Below are positions 53,820-63,738 of a DNA stretch of 64,000 nucleotides, piece after piece. The notes beneath the pieces are model-generated. The model had not been told where the DNA came from and made no database searches. It saw only the letters and a list, made by a program, of their open reading frames with translations. The translations under genes and the position numbers were made by a program. Where the stretch lies: positions 186,001 through 250,000 of the forward strand of contig NZ_LT629737.1 in assembly GCF_900104765.1 (NCBI RefSeq). The letters run 5' to 3'. The DNA comes from Gillisia sp. Hel1_33_143 (GTDB taxonomy: Bacteria > Bacteroidota > Bacteroidia > Flavobacteriales > Flavobacteriaceae). Within the stretch, counting starts at the first letter, position 1. Every line of letters begins with the position of its first letter.

Positions 53820-53980
53820 TTAGAAGCATTCGCTTTGAATCTCGAATCGAAAACTGGTAATTTTTAGTACACGAGATGATAGGTGAAGTGCTCACAACCC
53901 GGGGTGTGAGCTCACTTATTGTGTACAAGGTAACCAGTACCGCGGTTCAATAAGTTGAGTTTTGCGCCCTTTTTTGTATT
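53820..53980 (+). ncRNA. Candidate structured RNA upstream of susC
   Basis: Nested stems are seen: ACTGGT (53853) with ACCAGT (53933); GTACAC (53867) with GTGTAC (53921); AAGTGCTCACA with TGTGAGCTCACTT around ACCCGGGG (53886-53917). Outside these, GAATC and CTCGA pair with GGTTC and TTGAG (53836-53960, partial, with G-U pairs). A GCGCCCTTTTTTG T run follows. It has no coding potential. It could be an independent small RNA or the leader of the SusCD transcript. Confidence 0.55.
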
Positions 53981-54123
53981 CTGGCTATTTCTCTTCTTAT
54001 ATATTCTAAAGCGATTATTTCTTCCAAATAACTTAAGTCTCGCATTTTAAAAAAAATTACTACCCCTACATTCTAATTTTAGGCCAAAGTGGCTGGCACT
54101 TCTCTATGGAGTGGATTTAAAAA

Positions 54124-54386
54124 TTCTTGTTTGCGGGAACAAGAAAATTTTAATAATCCCGTGGGTTGCAGTTGCGAGCCCTATTTATAGTAACGGCTTT
54201 GGGTGGGGTCTCTAAAATGGAGGCTTTGGGCTAATATTTATGAAATGATAAGCTTTAATGCATAGGGGTGTTAGCTTAAAAAAAAGAAATTGTTTATGAG
54301 AAAAGATTTGAATTAGCCTATTTATAGGTGTTAAGCTAAGAAGCCTTCCCTTAAAGATTGGAGTCCGATGGGGAAGGCCTAAGCTT
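54124..54386 (+). other. Hairpin-rich leader region before susC
   Basis: TTCTTGTT / AACAAGAA (54124-54145, loop TGCGGG) and a longer stem AAGCTAAGAAGCCTTCCC with GGGAAGGCCTAAGCTT (54333-54386). The second ends 39 bases before the ATG of the SusC gene. No gene is supported in the 440 bases between the candidate RNA and susC. Confidence 0.5.
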
Positions 54387-54424
54387 AAATAAAACAATGT
54401 TTCATTTAAAACACATGTAAAATT

Positions 54425-57421
54425 ATGAAAAATAATTACTCGCGCCTCAAATGGGTGGCGCTAATTATTATTGCTGGAATGCTTTTATTTCTAGCACAAG
54501 CTGCCATGGCAGGTAATAAACCTTTAGTAACCAATTCGTTTCCTCAACAAGAAATAATAGGTAAAGTAACTAATATGGAGGGGGTACCTCTTATTGGAGT
54601 TACAGTTATGGTAAAGGGAACCAATACGGGAACTATTACCAATTTGGAAGGAATTTTTCAACTTAATGTTCCTCAAAATAACACGTTGGTATTTTCATTT
54701 ATAGGCTATAAAACCTTGGAACTTCCTTTTAATGGAGAGAAAGAAGTCAATGTTAGCTTAGCCGAGGATATCGCCACACTTGGCGAGGTGCAAATAAACG
54801 CAGGTTATTACAATACTACCCGCAGGGAAAGTACGGGTAATATCTCTAGAATCACAGCCGAGGAAATAGAATTACAACCTGTAGTAAGCCCTTTGCAAGC
54901 TTTGCAAGGTAGAATGGCTGGGGTAGAGGTGTCTTCTGGTGGAGTAAATCCTGGGGGTGCTACTACCATTAGAATAAGAGGAATTAACAGTTTACGCTCA
55001 GAAGGCAACTACCCACTATATATTATAGATGGCGTTCCAATTAACTCCACCCCCATAGAAACAAATTCCATTATTGGCAATACAGGTTTAGATCCATTAA
55101 ACACCTTGAATGTTTCGAACATAGAGAGTATTGAAGTACTAAAGGATGCAGATGCTACGGCTATTTATGGGTCTAGAGGTGCAAATGGGGTAATATTAAT
55201 TACTACCAAAACCGGAAAGCAAAGGGAGACGGGTTTAGAGGCTAGAATTTATACAGGGGTGAGCACTATGCCCAATCGTTTAAATCTTTTAAATACCGAG
55301 CAATATCTTGAAATAAGAAGAACTGCCTTTGAAAATGATGGGGTAGAACCAAATGAGTTTAATGCTTACGATTTGGTTTTGTTTGACCAAAACAGGTATA
55401 CCGACTGGCAAGATTTTCTTTTTGGTGGCACTGCAGAGACTACCAATGCAAATCTTGCTTTCTCTGGAGGTAATGAAAACACTTCATTTAGAATTGGAGG
55501 CTCTTATTTTACTCAGGGAACGGTTTACACTGGGAACTATAACTACCATAAAATTACTGGAGATATAAGTCTAAATCATCGCTCCAAGGATAATAAATTC
55601 AATATTAATCTTTCCTTAAACTATGGAGTAGATGTAAACAGGCTAGTGGGTAATGTTAGTTTAAATTCTGCCACTTTTCTTTTACCTCCCAATGCCCCTT
55701 CTATTTTTAATAATGATGGTAGTTTAAATTGGGAAGATTGGGGAGAAGCTAATCTTGATAATCCATTAAAAGGATATTTTAACGCTACAAATACTGAATC
55801 CAACAATCTAATTTCTAACGTAGGCTTATCCTATGAGTTATTTAAGGGATTAAAGCTTAAAACCACTTTGGGTTATTCGAAGTATGATAGTAATGAATTA
55901 TGGAAACTTCCAAGTCGTTCTTATAATCCAGCAGATGCATCACCCAATAGTTCGTTTCACTTAAGTTCGAATAGAAATTCTTGGATAGTTGAACCTCAGT
56001 TAGTATATGAGAGTCAACTTATGAAGTTAAACGTCGCAGCTTTAATTGGCGCAACCTTGCAAGAAAACAAACAAGATCAACAAAATTTTCAAGCCACGGG
56101 ATACGCGTCAGAATCTTTAATTGGAAATATTGCAGCTGCTGAAAAAATTATAAATGCCACTAACACACAAACAGATTATAAATATAGTGCATTGTTTTCT
56201 CGCTTAGGAATTAACTGGGACAAAAAATATTACATCAACTTAACTGGGAGAAGAGATGGATCCTCTCGATTTGGTCCAAACAATCGCTTTGCAAATTTTG
56301 GTGCTGTTGGGGTTGCATGGATTTTTTCTGAGGAACCATGGGTAAAAAAATCACTTCCATTTTTATCCTTCGGAAAATTGCGGGGCAGTTATGGTACCAC
56401 AGGAAATGATCAAATAGGTGATTATGGTTATTTAGATGCATATGAAGCAACGGTAGGACCGGGAGGTTTATATCCCACAGCCTTGGCTAATCCTGATTAT
56501 TCTTGGGAGGTAAATAAAAAGTTAGAAGCAGGGATAGAACTAGGTTTACTAGATGATAAAATAAGGCTAGGTTTAAGCAGGTATAGAAATCGCTCTTCCA
56601 ATCAACTTGTAGGATATACACTCCCCTCCACTACGGGATTTAATTCCGTACAAGCAAATTTAAGAGCCACCGTACAAAATTCTGGTTGGGAGTTGGAAGC
56701 GAATAGTGTTAATGTTGAAACTAAAAACTTTCGTTGGCAAACTGCATTAAATATTAGTTTTCCAAAAAATGAATTGTTGAGTTATCCAAATATAGAACAG
56801 TCAACCTATGCGAATACCTACCGTGTTGGGCATCCTTTAAACATTTCTTTATTGTATGAATATACTGGGCTGGATCCAGAAACAGGGTTGTATACGATTC
56901 GTGATGTTAATGAAGATGGGAGTTTCGATTTCCAGGATAGAATTATAATCCAAGATCAAAGCAGAAAATTTTATGGAGGTATTAATAATAACCTTTCATA
57001 CAAGGGTTTTACATTACAATTCTTATGGGAATTTGTAAAACAAAACGGAAGGCTTGTATTATTTGATGCGGGTGCCCCATTCAACATTCTTGATTTGGAT
57101 GACAGCTCTTTAAATGGGCAGAATGAATATCAGACCATTTCACAATCTTTCCAAGCTAATAGAGCATATAGTTATGTATTAGAAACAACATTTCCAAATC
57201 AGGATGCATCTTTTCTTAGGTTAAAAACTTTATCCCTAGGATATAATTTACCTAAGGGTTTTATACAATCTGTTGGCCTCAAGCAAGCTAAAATATTTAT
57301 GCAAGCTCAAAATCTACTAACCCTAACTCCGTTTAAAGGTTTAGATCCTGAATTTCCTACATCCACAATAGGATTTGGAAACTTGAGAACAATAAGTGGT
57401 GGACTTCAAATTAATCTTTAA
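54425..57421 (+). CDS. susC: SusC-like TonB-dependent receptor
   Basis: 998 residues: signal peptide (ending ...AMAG), a CarboxypepD-reg-like domain (IIGKVTNMEGVPLIGVTVMV), plug (SPLQALQGRMAGVEV; IRIRGINSL; YIIDGVPIN) and a 22-strand barrel to the C-terminal aromatic end (GGLQINL). The receptor imports large ligands in an energised way with SusD as lid. Neighbours are a SusD lipoprotein and an M16 peptidase, so peptides are the likely substrate. Confidence 0.95.
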   Translation: MKNNYSRLKWVALIIIAGMLLFLAQAAMAGNKPLVTNSFPQQEIIGKVTNMEGVPLIGVTVMVKGTNTGTITNLEGIFQLNVPQNNTLVFSFIGYKTLELPFNGEKEVNVSLAEDIATLGEVQINAGYYNTTRRESTGNISRITAEEIELQPVVSPLQALQGRMAGVEVSSGGVNPGGATTIRIRGINSLRSEGNYPLYIIDGVPINSTPIETNSIIGNTGLDPLNTLNVSNIESIEVLKDADATAIYGSRGANGVILITTKTGKQRETGLEARIYTGVSTMPNRLNLLNTEQYLEIRRTAFENDGVEPNEFNAYDLVLFDQNRYTDWQDFLFGGTAETTNANLAFSGGNENTSFRIGGSYFTQGTVYTGNYNYHKITGDISLNHRSKDNKFNINLSLNYGVDVNRLVGNVSLNSATFLLPPNAPSIFNNDGSLNWEDWGEANLDNPLKGYFNATNTESNNLISNVGLSYELFKGLKLKTTLGYSKYDSNELWKLPSRSYNPADASPNSSFHLSSNRNSWIVEPQLVYESQLMKLNVAALIGATLQENKQDQQNFQATGYASESLIGNIAAAEKIINATNTQTDYKYSALFSRLGINWDKKYYINLTGRRDGSSRFGPNNRFANFGAVGVAWIFSEEPWVKKSLPFLSFGKLRGSYGTTGNDQIGDYGYLDAYEATVGPGGLYPTALANPDYSWEVNKKLEAGIELGLLDDKIRLGLSRYRNRSSNQLVGYTLPSTTGFNSVQANLRATVQNSGWELEANSVNVETKNFRWQTALNISFPKNELLSYPNIEQSTYANTYRVGHPLNISLLYEYTGLDPETGLYTIRDVNEDGSFDFQDRIIIQDQSRKFYGGINNNLSYKGFTLQFLWEFVKQNGRLVLFDAGAPFNILDLDDSSLNGQNEYQTISQSFQANRAYSYVLETTFPNQDASFLRLKTLSLGYNLPKGFIQSVGLKQAKIFMQAQNLLTLTPFKGLDPEFPTSTIGFGNLRTISGGLQINL

Positions 57422-57430
57422 TTAAAAAAT

Positions 57431-58837
57431 ATGAAACTGAATATATTAAGAAAGTTAGGACTGCTATTACTCCTTGGCACAAGTCTAATCTCTTGCGAGG
57501 ACTTCGTGGAGTTTGAAACTCCAAATAACAAACTTATACGGGGTGAAGTTTTTAATAACGATGCTACTGCTAATAGTGCGATGATTGGAATTTACAACCA
57601 GTTGCGTTTAGCAGCTTTTTCAAATGGATCTAGGAGTAGTGTTACTCTACTGGCAGGTTTATCTGCCGATAATATTAGAAATATTAATACTACTAATTTC
57701 CTCAGATTGCAATTTGAGCAAAATGAACTATTGCCAGACAATCCAAGTAACTTGGATATATGGTCTAGTGCTTATAATATGATTTATATGACTAATTCTG
57801 TATTGGAAGGTTTGGCTGAATCAGAGAAAATTACTGCTGATCTAAAAACTCAATTGGAAGGAGAAGCCAAATTTATTAGAGCCTTTACTTACTTCTATTT
57901 AGTGAATTTGTACGGGGAGGTTCCTTTAGTCTTGACAACCGATTATCGTGAGAACGAACTGGTTTCCCGAAACAGTGAGACTGATATCTATGAGCAAATT
58001 TTGGATGATCTTATAGATGCCTCTAATTTGTTAAGTATAGAATATGTAAGCGGAGATCGTTCTAGGGTCAATAAGTATGCTGCAAACGCTTTACTGGCAA
58101 GAGTTTATTTATATCTAGAACAGTGGGAGAATGCTGAAGAGCAAAGTAGCATAGTGATACAAGCAACCCCAACCTATGAAATCTTGGAGAACTTGGATGA
58201 AGTCTTTTTAGCCAATAGCAATGAGGCGATATGGCAAATTTCTCCAATAGGATCGGGTGGACTCGTGAGTCATACCAACGAAGGAAATCTTTTTATTATA
58301 GATCCATTTTTGTCCTTTTTGGCAAGTATACAATTACAAGATGATTTTGTAGCTGTATTTGATGAAATGGACAAAAGATTAACCAATTGGATAGGATATC
58401 ACACTGGGAAGCAAGCTTTTTTCGCCTACAAATATAAAATTAGAAATAGTACAGAGTTTCCTGCTAAGGAGTATTCCATGGTGCTTCGGTTGGCAGAGCA
58501 ATATTTAATTAGGGCAGAAGCAAGAGCAAATCAAGGAAAGATAGCAGATGCGATCGGAGATCTTGATGAAATAAGAGCCAGGGCTGGAATAAAGCGTTTA
58601 GCTGACATAAACCCTACAATTGTGAAAGAAGAATTATTAGATAAAATTCTTGAAGAGCGCAGAATGGAATTATTTACAGAATGGGGACATCGATGGTTGG
58701 ATTTAAAAAGAACAGGTAAAGCAACTGAAATTTTAGGAGTGAACAATCCATTTTGGGAAAATACAGATGTGTTATACCCAATTCCAAGTGAAGAACGGAT
58801 GAAGAATCCAAATCTTAGTCAAAATAATGGTTATTAA
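57431..58837 (+). CDS. susD: SusD/RagB-like lipoprotein
   Basis: Lipobox GTSLISC followed by the SusD helical fold (TPR-type pairs): AFTYFYLVNLYGEVPLVL, SRVNKYAANALLARVYLY, VLRLAEQYLIRAEARANQGK and the conserved end EERRMELFTEWGHRWLDL(K)RTG. It is the surface lid for the SusC receptor. It starts nine bases after susC and overlaps the next gene by 11 bases, so the three are one operon. Confidence 0.95.
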   Translation: MKLNILRKLGLLLLLGTSLISCEDFVEFETPNNKLIRGEVFNNDATANSAMIGIYNQLRLAAFSNGSRSSVTLLAGLSADNIRNINTTNFLRLQFEQNELLPDNPSNLDIWSSAYNMIYMTNSVLEGLAESEKITADLKTQLEGEAKFIRAFTYFYLVNLYGEVPLVLTTDYRENELVSRNSETDIYEQILDDLIDASNLLSIEYVSGDRSRVNKYAANALLARVYLYLEQWENAEEQSSIVIQATPTYEILENLDEVFLANSNEAIWQISPIGSGGLVSHTNEGNLFIIDPFLSFLASIQLQDDFVAVFDEMDKRLTNWIGYHTGKQAFFAYKYKIRNSTEFPAKEYSMVLRLAEQYLIRAEARANQGKIADAIGDLDEIRARAGIKRLADINPTIVKEELLDKILEERRMELFTEWGHRWLDLKRTGKATEILGVNNPFWENTDVLYPIPSEERMKNPNLSQNNGY

Positions 58838-61694
58838 TTACTTAGTTATGCTGTGGAATTATAAGAATATAGTTTTAATTATCTTGCTTTTCTTCAGTGT
58901 GAGCGTTGTGGCAAGTCAAGAAAAGCAAAATAAAAATGAGGACGATTTGCTAGATAGCTCCGTTAGGCATGGTCAATTGCAAAATGGATTCACCTACTAC
59001 CTTCGAAAAAATGACACTCCTAAAAATAAAATTGAATTGCATTTAATTGTAAAAGTTGGTATAAGTCAATGGGATAACACTCAGTTGGAATATGCACATC
59101 TACTGGAACATTTAGGCTATAAGGGTACAAAAAACTTCCCAAATAAAAAGAGTCATTTTGGAAAGCCTGGAATAAGTAATCATGCAAAAACTAGTTTCGA
59201 TTATACAGAATATTATTTTAGTATACCGTCTGAAGATACTCAGATGTTGAGTGATGTCTTGAAATTATATCGGGATATGACTCATAATATTATTTTAGAC
59301 CAGAAATCCATCGAAGTGGAGCGCGCAGCAGTCTTAGGGGAAAGGAGAACAAATAACCCCTACAGGGACTGGTTAAATGAAACTATAAAGGATAATTTAT
59401 TAAGCAATGTTGGTTTTAAGAAATTTGAAGAGAAGAAAGCTATACAAGGTATGGAAGACTTTAACATTGAGGCTTTTTTTAAATTTTATAAGGATTGGTA
59501 TCGACCTGAACTTCAATCTATAATTATAGTTGGTGATATCAATTTGGATAAAATTGAGCAGAAAATTGAGAATAATTTCTCAAACCTCAAGCCTCATATC
59601 GATTCTAAAAAACATGATGAAGGTCATTATAATCCAAAAATTAAGTTGAAAGGTCAGAATAGATTATTAACTATTAATGACAGCACAAATTCCAACATTC
59701 GGTTTAAGATCTTTTCGAAAAGTATTAATAAGGGTTTGAACCCAAAAGATGAAAATGACTTTAAGGATTTAGTACTACTGAAATTGTATCAGAATTTGGT
59801 TAAAGCGAAAAGTGAGATGTTCGAAGAAAGTTTCCATCCACTTTTTTCTGAATTTTTCAGTAATTATGCACTTGGGGAATTGGCAGGAGGCCAGTTACAA
59901 GTTATTACTATGGGAGTTGATTTGGAAACTGGGAATCAAAAACAAATGCTAAAAACGATTAGAGAGGCTTTTTTTGCTTGGAAACAAATACATAATGGAA
60001 TTTCAGATTTAGAGTTGGAAAAAGCAAAAGTAAAAATATTAAATGAAGTAAATAATAACAGCTTATCGAGTTCTGTATCTTTGGCTAGTAGGTATCGAAA
60101 ACATTATGTAAATGGCCGTTTTGCAAAAGATTCACAAGAAGAAATAGAAATGATTTCTCAAATCTTAAGAGATATTGATCTTGAGCAAATCCAGTCTTAT
60201 TTTAAAAAAGCAGGAGACCTCAGTGAAAATGTAGATTTTGTTTTTCTAAAAGGGACTAAAGCAAAGGTGCCGGATAATAACAAAATTAAAAGAATTATAA
60301 AAGAGATTGAAAGTATAGAGGTATCTCCAATAGATCCTCCAAAGGAACCGATAAAAACATTGACAAATTTGGTGTCTGTTCCAGTTTCGAAAGCAATAAA
60401 ATTAGATAAATCATCTAAAAATTTAATAGATGTATCCACAATAACTCTCGATAATGGTATCAAAATAGTTTTAAAGCCTCTTAAACCTACCTCTAAAAAA
60501 TATAATAGCACTCTACAAATAAGAGGATATAGAAAAAATAACATTCCATTTAAAAATAGAGATGTATACCTGGAAGCAAGCCTTGTTCCAGAGATAGTAA
60601 AATACACTGGAGCTGGAAAGTATTCCAAATTTGAGCTAGACAAATTTAAGGCAGCTAAAGGCATTAAATTACGTTTTGATTTTACAAAAGATTTTCAAGC
60701 TTTAAATGGAGAATTTAAATTTAGTGAAATCGAGGAGTTTTTTAGTCTTATCAATCTCTACAGAACCCAACCCAGAATGGATACTGAAGGATTTAAAGCT
60801 TGGAAGAATAATAAAAGATTAGAGTTCCAGGGTAAGACCATTAGAGGATCATCTGATTTTTATCAGGACAATATTCTTGCCTTGCGTTATCCGGAAATAC
60901 CAAGGTTAAAAAGTGATGAAATTGAAGATATTAATCTTAAGAAAATACTTAAAGCTCACAACCAATGGTTTTCAGATTTCAAGGGATATACTTTTATTGT
61001 AACTGGGGATTTTGAAAGAGAGAAAATTGCAAAACAACTAATAAATATTTTGTCTGCTTATCCAACAAAAAATCTTCCAGAATTGGATTCTGTAAATAGT
61101 GCTGAATTTCCTCTAAAAAAGATGGATAAAACTATTTATTTAGAAAATATTAATCAAGCCATGGTTACCCTTTCCTTCCCTATTAAAGTTGAAAGAAACA
61201 CAAAAAATACAATCTTACTTCAGCTTTTAAGTATGGTATTAAACGACAAGATTTATAAACGTTTAAGGGAAGGTTGTTTTTCCCCTAGGGCTTATGGAAA
61301 ATGGGAGGATAGTCGCAAAGGTATTTATTCCTTTAATGTAGGTTTTGATAGTGCAATAGGCAATCAAGAAAAAATGATTGAAATGGTATTAGAAACTTTT
61401 AATAACCTCAGAGAAGAGGGAGTTTCACAAGATTGGCTAGAAAAGGCTGTTAAGAATGAATCCTACAGCTACAAAAATAGAATAGATGATTTTGGTTTTT
61501 TTAACATGTGGCCAGACTATTTGCAAAATAAAATTGAAAATGGAGAAAATATGGTTTCTGAATTAGTAGAATATAATACCGTATTGGAACATTTTATAAG
61601 TTTAGAAGAAATGAATTTAGCTATCAAAAAATTTTTAAGAGAGGATTACTTTCAAAAATTTGTGATCCTACCAAATAATGGGATGGCTCAGTAG
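58827..61694 (+). CDS. M16-family (insulinase-type) zinc metallopeptidase
   Basis: Full-length two-half M16 protein of about 950 residues. Zinc site HLLEH (91-95) in EYAHLLEHLGYKGT, with the later Glu in IEVERAAVLGERR; the second half (from about 550) lacks the motif, as in PqqL-type proteins. A signal peptide is clear from the ATG at 58848 (NIVLIILLFFSVSVVAS); the ATG at 58827 overlaps susD. It would cleave imported peptides in the periplasm or outside the cell. Confidence 0.9.
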   Translation: MVINYLVMLWNYKNIVLIILLFFSVSVVASQEKQNKNEDDLLDSSVRHGQLQNGFTYYLRKNDTPKNKIELHLIVKVGISQWDNTQLEYAHLLEHLGYKGTKNFPNKKSHFGKPGISNHAKTSFDYTEYYFSIPSEDTQMLSDVLKLYRDMTHNIILDQKSIEVERAAVLGERRTNNPYRDWLNETIKDNLLSNVGFKKFEEKKAIQGMEDFNIEAFFKFYKDWYRPELQSIIIVGDINLDKIEQKIENNFSNLKPHIDSKKHDEGHYNPKIKLKGQNRLLTINDSTNSNIRFKIFSKSINKGLNPKDENDFKDLVLLKLYQNLVKAKSEMFEESFHPLFSEFFSNYALGELAGGQLQVITMGVDLETGNQKQMLKTIREAFFAWKQIHNGISDLELEKAKVKILNEVNNNSLSSSVSLASRYRKHYVNGRFAKDSQEEIEMISQILRDIDLEQIQSYFKKAGDLSENVDFVFLKGTKAKVPDNNKIKRIIKEIESIEVSPIDPPKEPIKTLTNLVSVPVSKAIKLDKSSKNLIDVSTITLDNGIKIVLKPLKPTSKKYNSTLQIRGYRKNNIPFKNRDVYLEASLVPEIVKYTGAGKYSKFELDKFKAAKGIKLRFDFTKDFQALNGEFKFSEIEEFFSLINLYRTQPRMDTEGFKAWKNNKRLEFQGKTIRGSSDFYQDNILALRYPEIPRLKSDEIEDINLKKILKAHNQWFSDFKGYTFIVTGDFEREKIAKQLINILSAYPTKNLPELDSVNSAEFPLKKMDKTIYLENINQAMVTLSFPIKVERNTKNTILLQLLSMVLNDKIYKRLREGCFSPRAYGKWEDSRKGIYSFNVGFDSAIGNQEKMIEMVLETFNNLREEGVSQDWLEKAVKNESYSYKNRIDDFGFFNMWPDYLQNKIENGENMVSELVEYNTVLEHFISLEEMNLAIKKFLREDYFQKFVILPNNGMAQ

Positions 61695-61734
61695 GATTTA
61701 TGAATTTTAAAGCTAGATTTATAGATTTATAAAA

Positions 61735-61761
61735 ATGCCCATCGCAATTAGCGATGGGCAT
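61735..61761. terminator. Bidirectional terminator
   Basis: Perfect 11-bp stem ATGCCCATCGC / GCGATGGGCAT with AATTA loop. It lies between the M16 gene (+) and the convergent DUF6520 gene (-) and serves both. Confidence 0.85.
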
Positions 61762-61773
61762 CAATAATTAAAT

Positions 61774-62058
61774 TTATGGATTTAGGACAGTAGGTTTTGT
61801 GGTATTACTATTTTTGAGTGTACTCAAATTCATTTCATCATACACATCGTAAATAGGACCTCCTTGTCCAAACTGTACTCGACAAGTAGCACTCCCTTGA
61901 GCACAATTTTGTTCGGGTATTCCCTCCCAAGATCCATTAATAAAAACATAATCCTGTGTTTCTACTACTGGCTCTGTTTTCATATCAACATTGGCGAAGG
62001 CCAATCCTATGGCAAAAATAAATGCCATCATCGGTAATATTAATTTTTTAAATTTCAT
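61774..62058 (-). CDS. DUF6520 family small exported protein
   Basis: 94 residues: signal peptide (KLILPMMAFIFAIGLAFANV) and a mature part of about 70 residues with YVFINGSWEGIPEQNC, C later in ATCRVQFGQGGPIYDVYDEM. Only two cysteines, probably a disulfide in the periplasm. DUF6520 proteins are numerous in flavobacteria, often next to SusCD/M16 loci, with no known role. Its convergence with the peptidase gene suggests it could be a substrate or inhibitor (inference). Confidence 0.75.
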   Translation of the reverse strand: MKFKKLILPMMAFIFAIGLAFANVDMKTEPVVETQDYVFINGSWEGIPEQNCAQGSATCRVQFGQGGPIYDVYDEMNLSTLKNSNTTKPTVLNP

Positions 62059-62100
62059 GATTATAAAGTTTTAAAAGTTAAAAATATGCCTATTCTCTAT

Positions 62101-62136
62101 CAGGTTAGGCTGAACCTGCATTATTGCGCAATAATG
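62101..62136 (-). promoter_or_regulatory. Tandem hairpins in the DUF6520 leader
   Basis: CAGGTT-AGGCTG-AACCTG (62101-62118) and the perfect 18-base palindrome CATTATTGCGCAATAATG (62119-62136) lie side by side about 43 bases before the start codon. They may be leader hairpins or dimer-binding sites for the AraC or HTH regulators. Confidence 0.5.
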
Positions 62137-62221
62137 TTTTCGTCTTATAGTATAAAGTTCCTCATTTAAGAGCTTGATGATTTGTCTTAAATGATTTGAT
62201 AATAGCCTTAGAAGCTACTTT

Positions 62222-63139
62222 TTAAGATTTTCTAACTTGGGAGGGAGTCCTACCGTATTGTTTTTTAAAAGATCTGGAGAAATGAGAAAAGCTTTTAAAT
62301 CCGCAATCTTCGGCTATCTCAAATATAGGATTGTTAGTCTCAACTAGAAGAATATATGCTTTTTCTAGGCGTTTATGAAAGTGGTATGCATATATTGTGT
62401 CACCGTAAGCTCTTTTAAATACAGTTTTAATTTTACTTACACTACCCCCCACTTCACTTGAAATAACAGGTAAACTTTTTAATTTCCTATCAAGCCTTTT
62501 CATAACATATTCGTGAAGTTTCCTTACTAATTTTCTTTGATCCTGTAAAAGTAAACTGCGATATTCACTAGGATATTTATTAGTGATTGAATGTTTATTC
62601 CTATTCGAAATCTTCTGTCTTTCGTTATTGAACACCCCTTTGAAAACGGAAAGAATATAATTGTTTTCTCCATTAGATTTTATGTGATGCATATAACCAT
62701 AGCCTGACCAGAAATAACCTCTAGCGTGTATAAACTCTACTTTAAATGCTTTATTTCTTTCCTTTGGATGTTTTAAATTAGTATTAAGCTGATCTGGTAG
62801 AATTGTTTCTTCACTCGTAAATAATCTTACAGGTTTATTAATTATTTCATCTTCAGAGTAATTTAAAATTTCAAGTACATTTTCGGAGTAAGAGGTTATA
62901 TGTAAATTTCGATCAAGATTGAGCACTATATTTTCAATTATCTCTTCACATTTTTGATTATTAATTTGGTGAACCGTGGTATCAATTTCTTCCACCATGG
63001 TGTTAAGTGATAAGACTATCTGTTCCAGTTCGTCCTTAACGTTTCTTAAAGGAAGTGTATAAGTATAATTACCTAGCGTGATTTCGGTTATAAAATCTAG
63101 GATTTCTTTTACCCTTTGTTTGGAATTAGCTGTATACAT
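62222..63139 (-). CDS. PAS-AraC transcriptional regulator
   Basis: 305 residues: an N-terminal region (to about 60) with a helical linker, a PAS-like domain (NLHITSYSENVLEILNYSED through YILSVFKGVF) and a C-terminal AraC domain with two HTHs, the last in FEIAEDCGFKSFSHFSRSFK followed by YGRTPSQVRKS. It probably senses a ligand or redox state in the cytosol and regulates near genes. It lies 19 bases downstream of the STAS-like gene in the same direction. Confidence 0.85.
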   Translation of the reverse strand: MYTANSKQRVKEILDFITEITLGNYTYTLPLRNVKDELEQIVLSLNTMVEEIDTTVHQINNQKCEEIIENIVLNLDRNLHITSYSENVLEILNYSEDEIINKPVRLFTSEETILPDQLNTNLKHPKERNKAFKVEFIHARGYFWSGYGYMHHIKSNGENNYILSVFKGVFNNERQKISNRNKHSITNKYPSEYRSLLLQDQRKLVRKLHEYVMKRLDRKLKSLPVISSEVGGSVSKIKTVFKRAYGDTIYAYHFHKRLEKAYILLVETNNPIFEIAEDCGFKSFSHFSRSFKKQYGRTPSQVRKS

Positions 63140-63158
63140 ACTAACATTATTTCTAAGA

Positions 63159-63527
63159 TTATTTATACCTATATAGAAATGATAATGCTTCTGGCATATC
63201 CGTAAACTCCTTGGTAGGGACAGAAGGATTACTGATGATTAAAAAAGCTTTAGTTAGAGTTCCTAAATATTCTTTTTCTATAACAAGAGCAATTGCTAAG
63301 GCATTATAACAGCCCTTTTCAGCAAGAAACTCTCTAGCTGCTTTATTGGCTGTTTTTAGGTGCCGGATATCACATAGAATAGGATAGGAAACTCCATCTT
63401 GGAAACGTAATCTGTCTTTTACAATTGCTCTGGCAACATTTAAATCAATAACGGTATTTGGTTTGTAAACAAAATGAAGAATACCTTCATCAATCCAAAA
63501 GTGCGCATAATCTTCACCTTTAATCAT
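63159..63527 (-). CDS. STAS/SpoIIAA-like small protein
   Basis: 122 residues with alternating strands and helices: HFVYKPNTVIDLNVARAIVK, YPILCDIRHLKTANKAAREF and ALAIALVIEKEYLGTLTKAF. This fits a SpoIIAA/STAS-like fold found next to AraC regulators in flavobacteria. It may modulate the regulator encoded downstream. No phosphorylation-site Ser could be fixed with certainty. Confidence 0.55.
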   Translation of the reverse strand: MIKGEDYAHFWIDEGILHFVYKPNTVIDLNVARAIVKDRLRFQDGVSYPILCDIRHLKTANKAAREFLAEKGCYNALAIALVIEKEYLGTLTKAFLIISNPSVPTKEFTDMPEALSFLYRYK

Positions 63528-63738
63528 TTGGAGCCCTATTTATATCCTAATTTAAAGAAAAAAAATAATATAATTATTAAAGCTAATCATCCTTACCAAA
63601 CGTAAATAAGTACCAGAACATAGCATTTGACCGCATTTGCCTTTAAAATATAATATTTGTCTTAGAAGTCATTTTATTTTATAAAACGCTGAATGCTAAA
63701 TTCTTTGATTAGTTTCATAGTTGTAAAAATATAGGGCG

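Noticed and set aside
53820-53980. Possible second tRNA or att copy
   Set aside because: AACTGG/ACCAG resemble a T arm, but no cloverleaf and no match to the tRNA-Met core at 2363-2404 exist.
54212-54397. 61-codon - strand frame before susC
   Set aside because: It overlaps the hairpin region, has no ribosome-binding context and no recognisable features.
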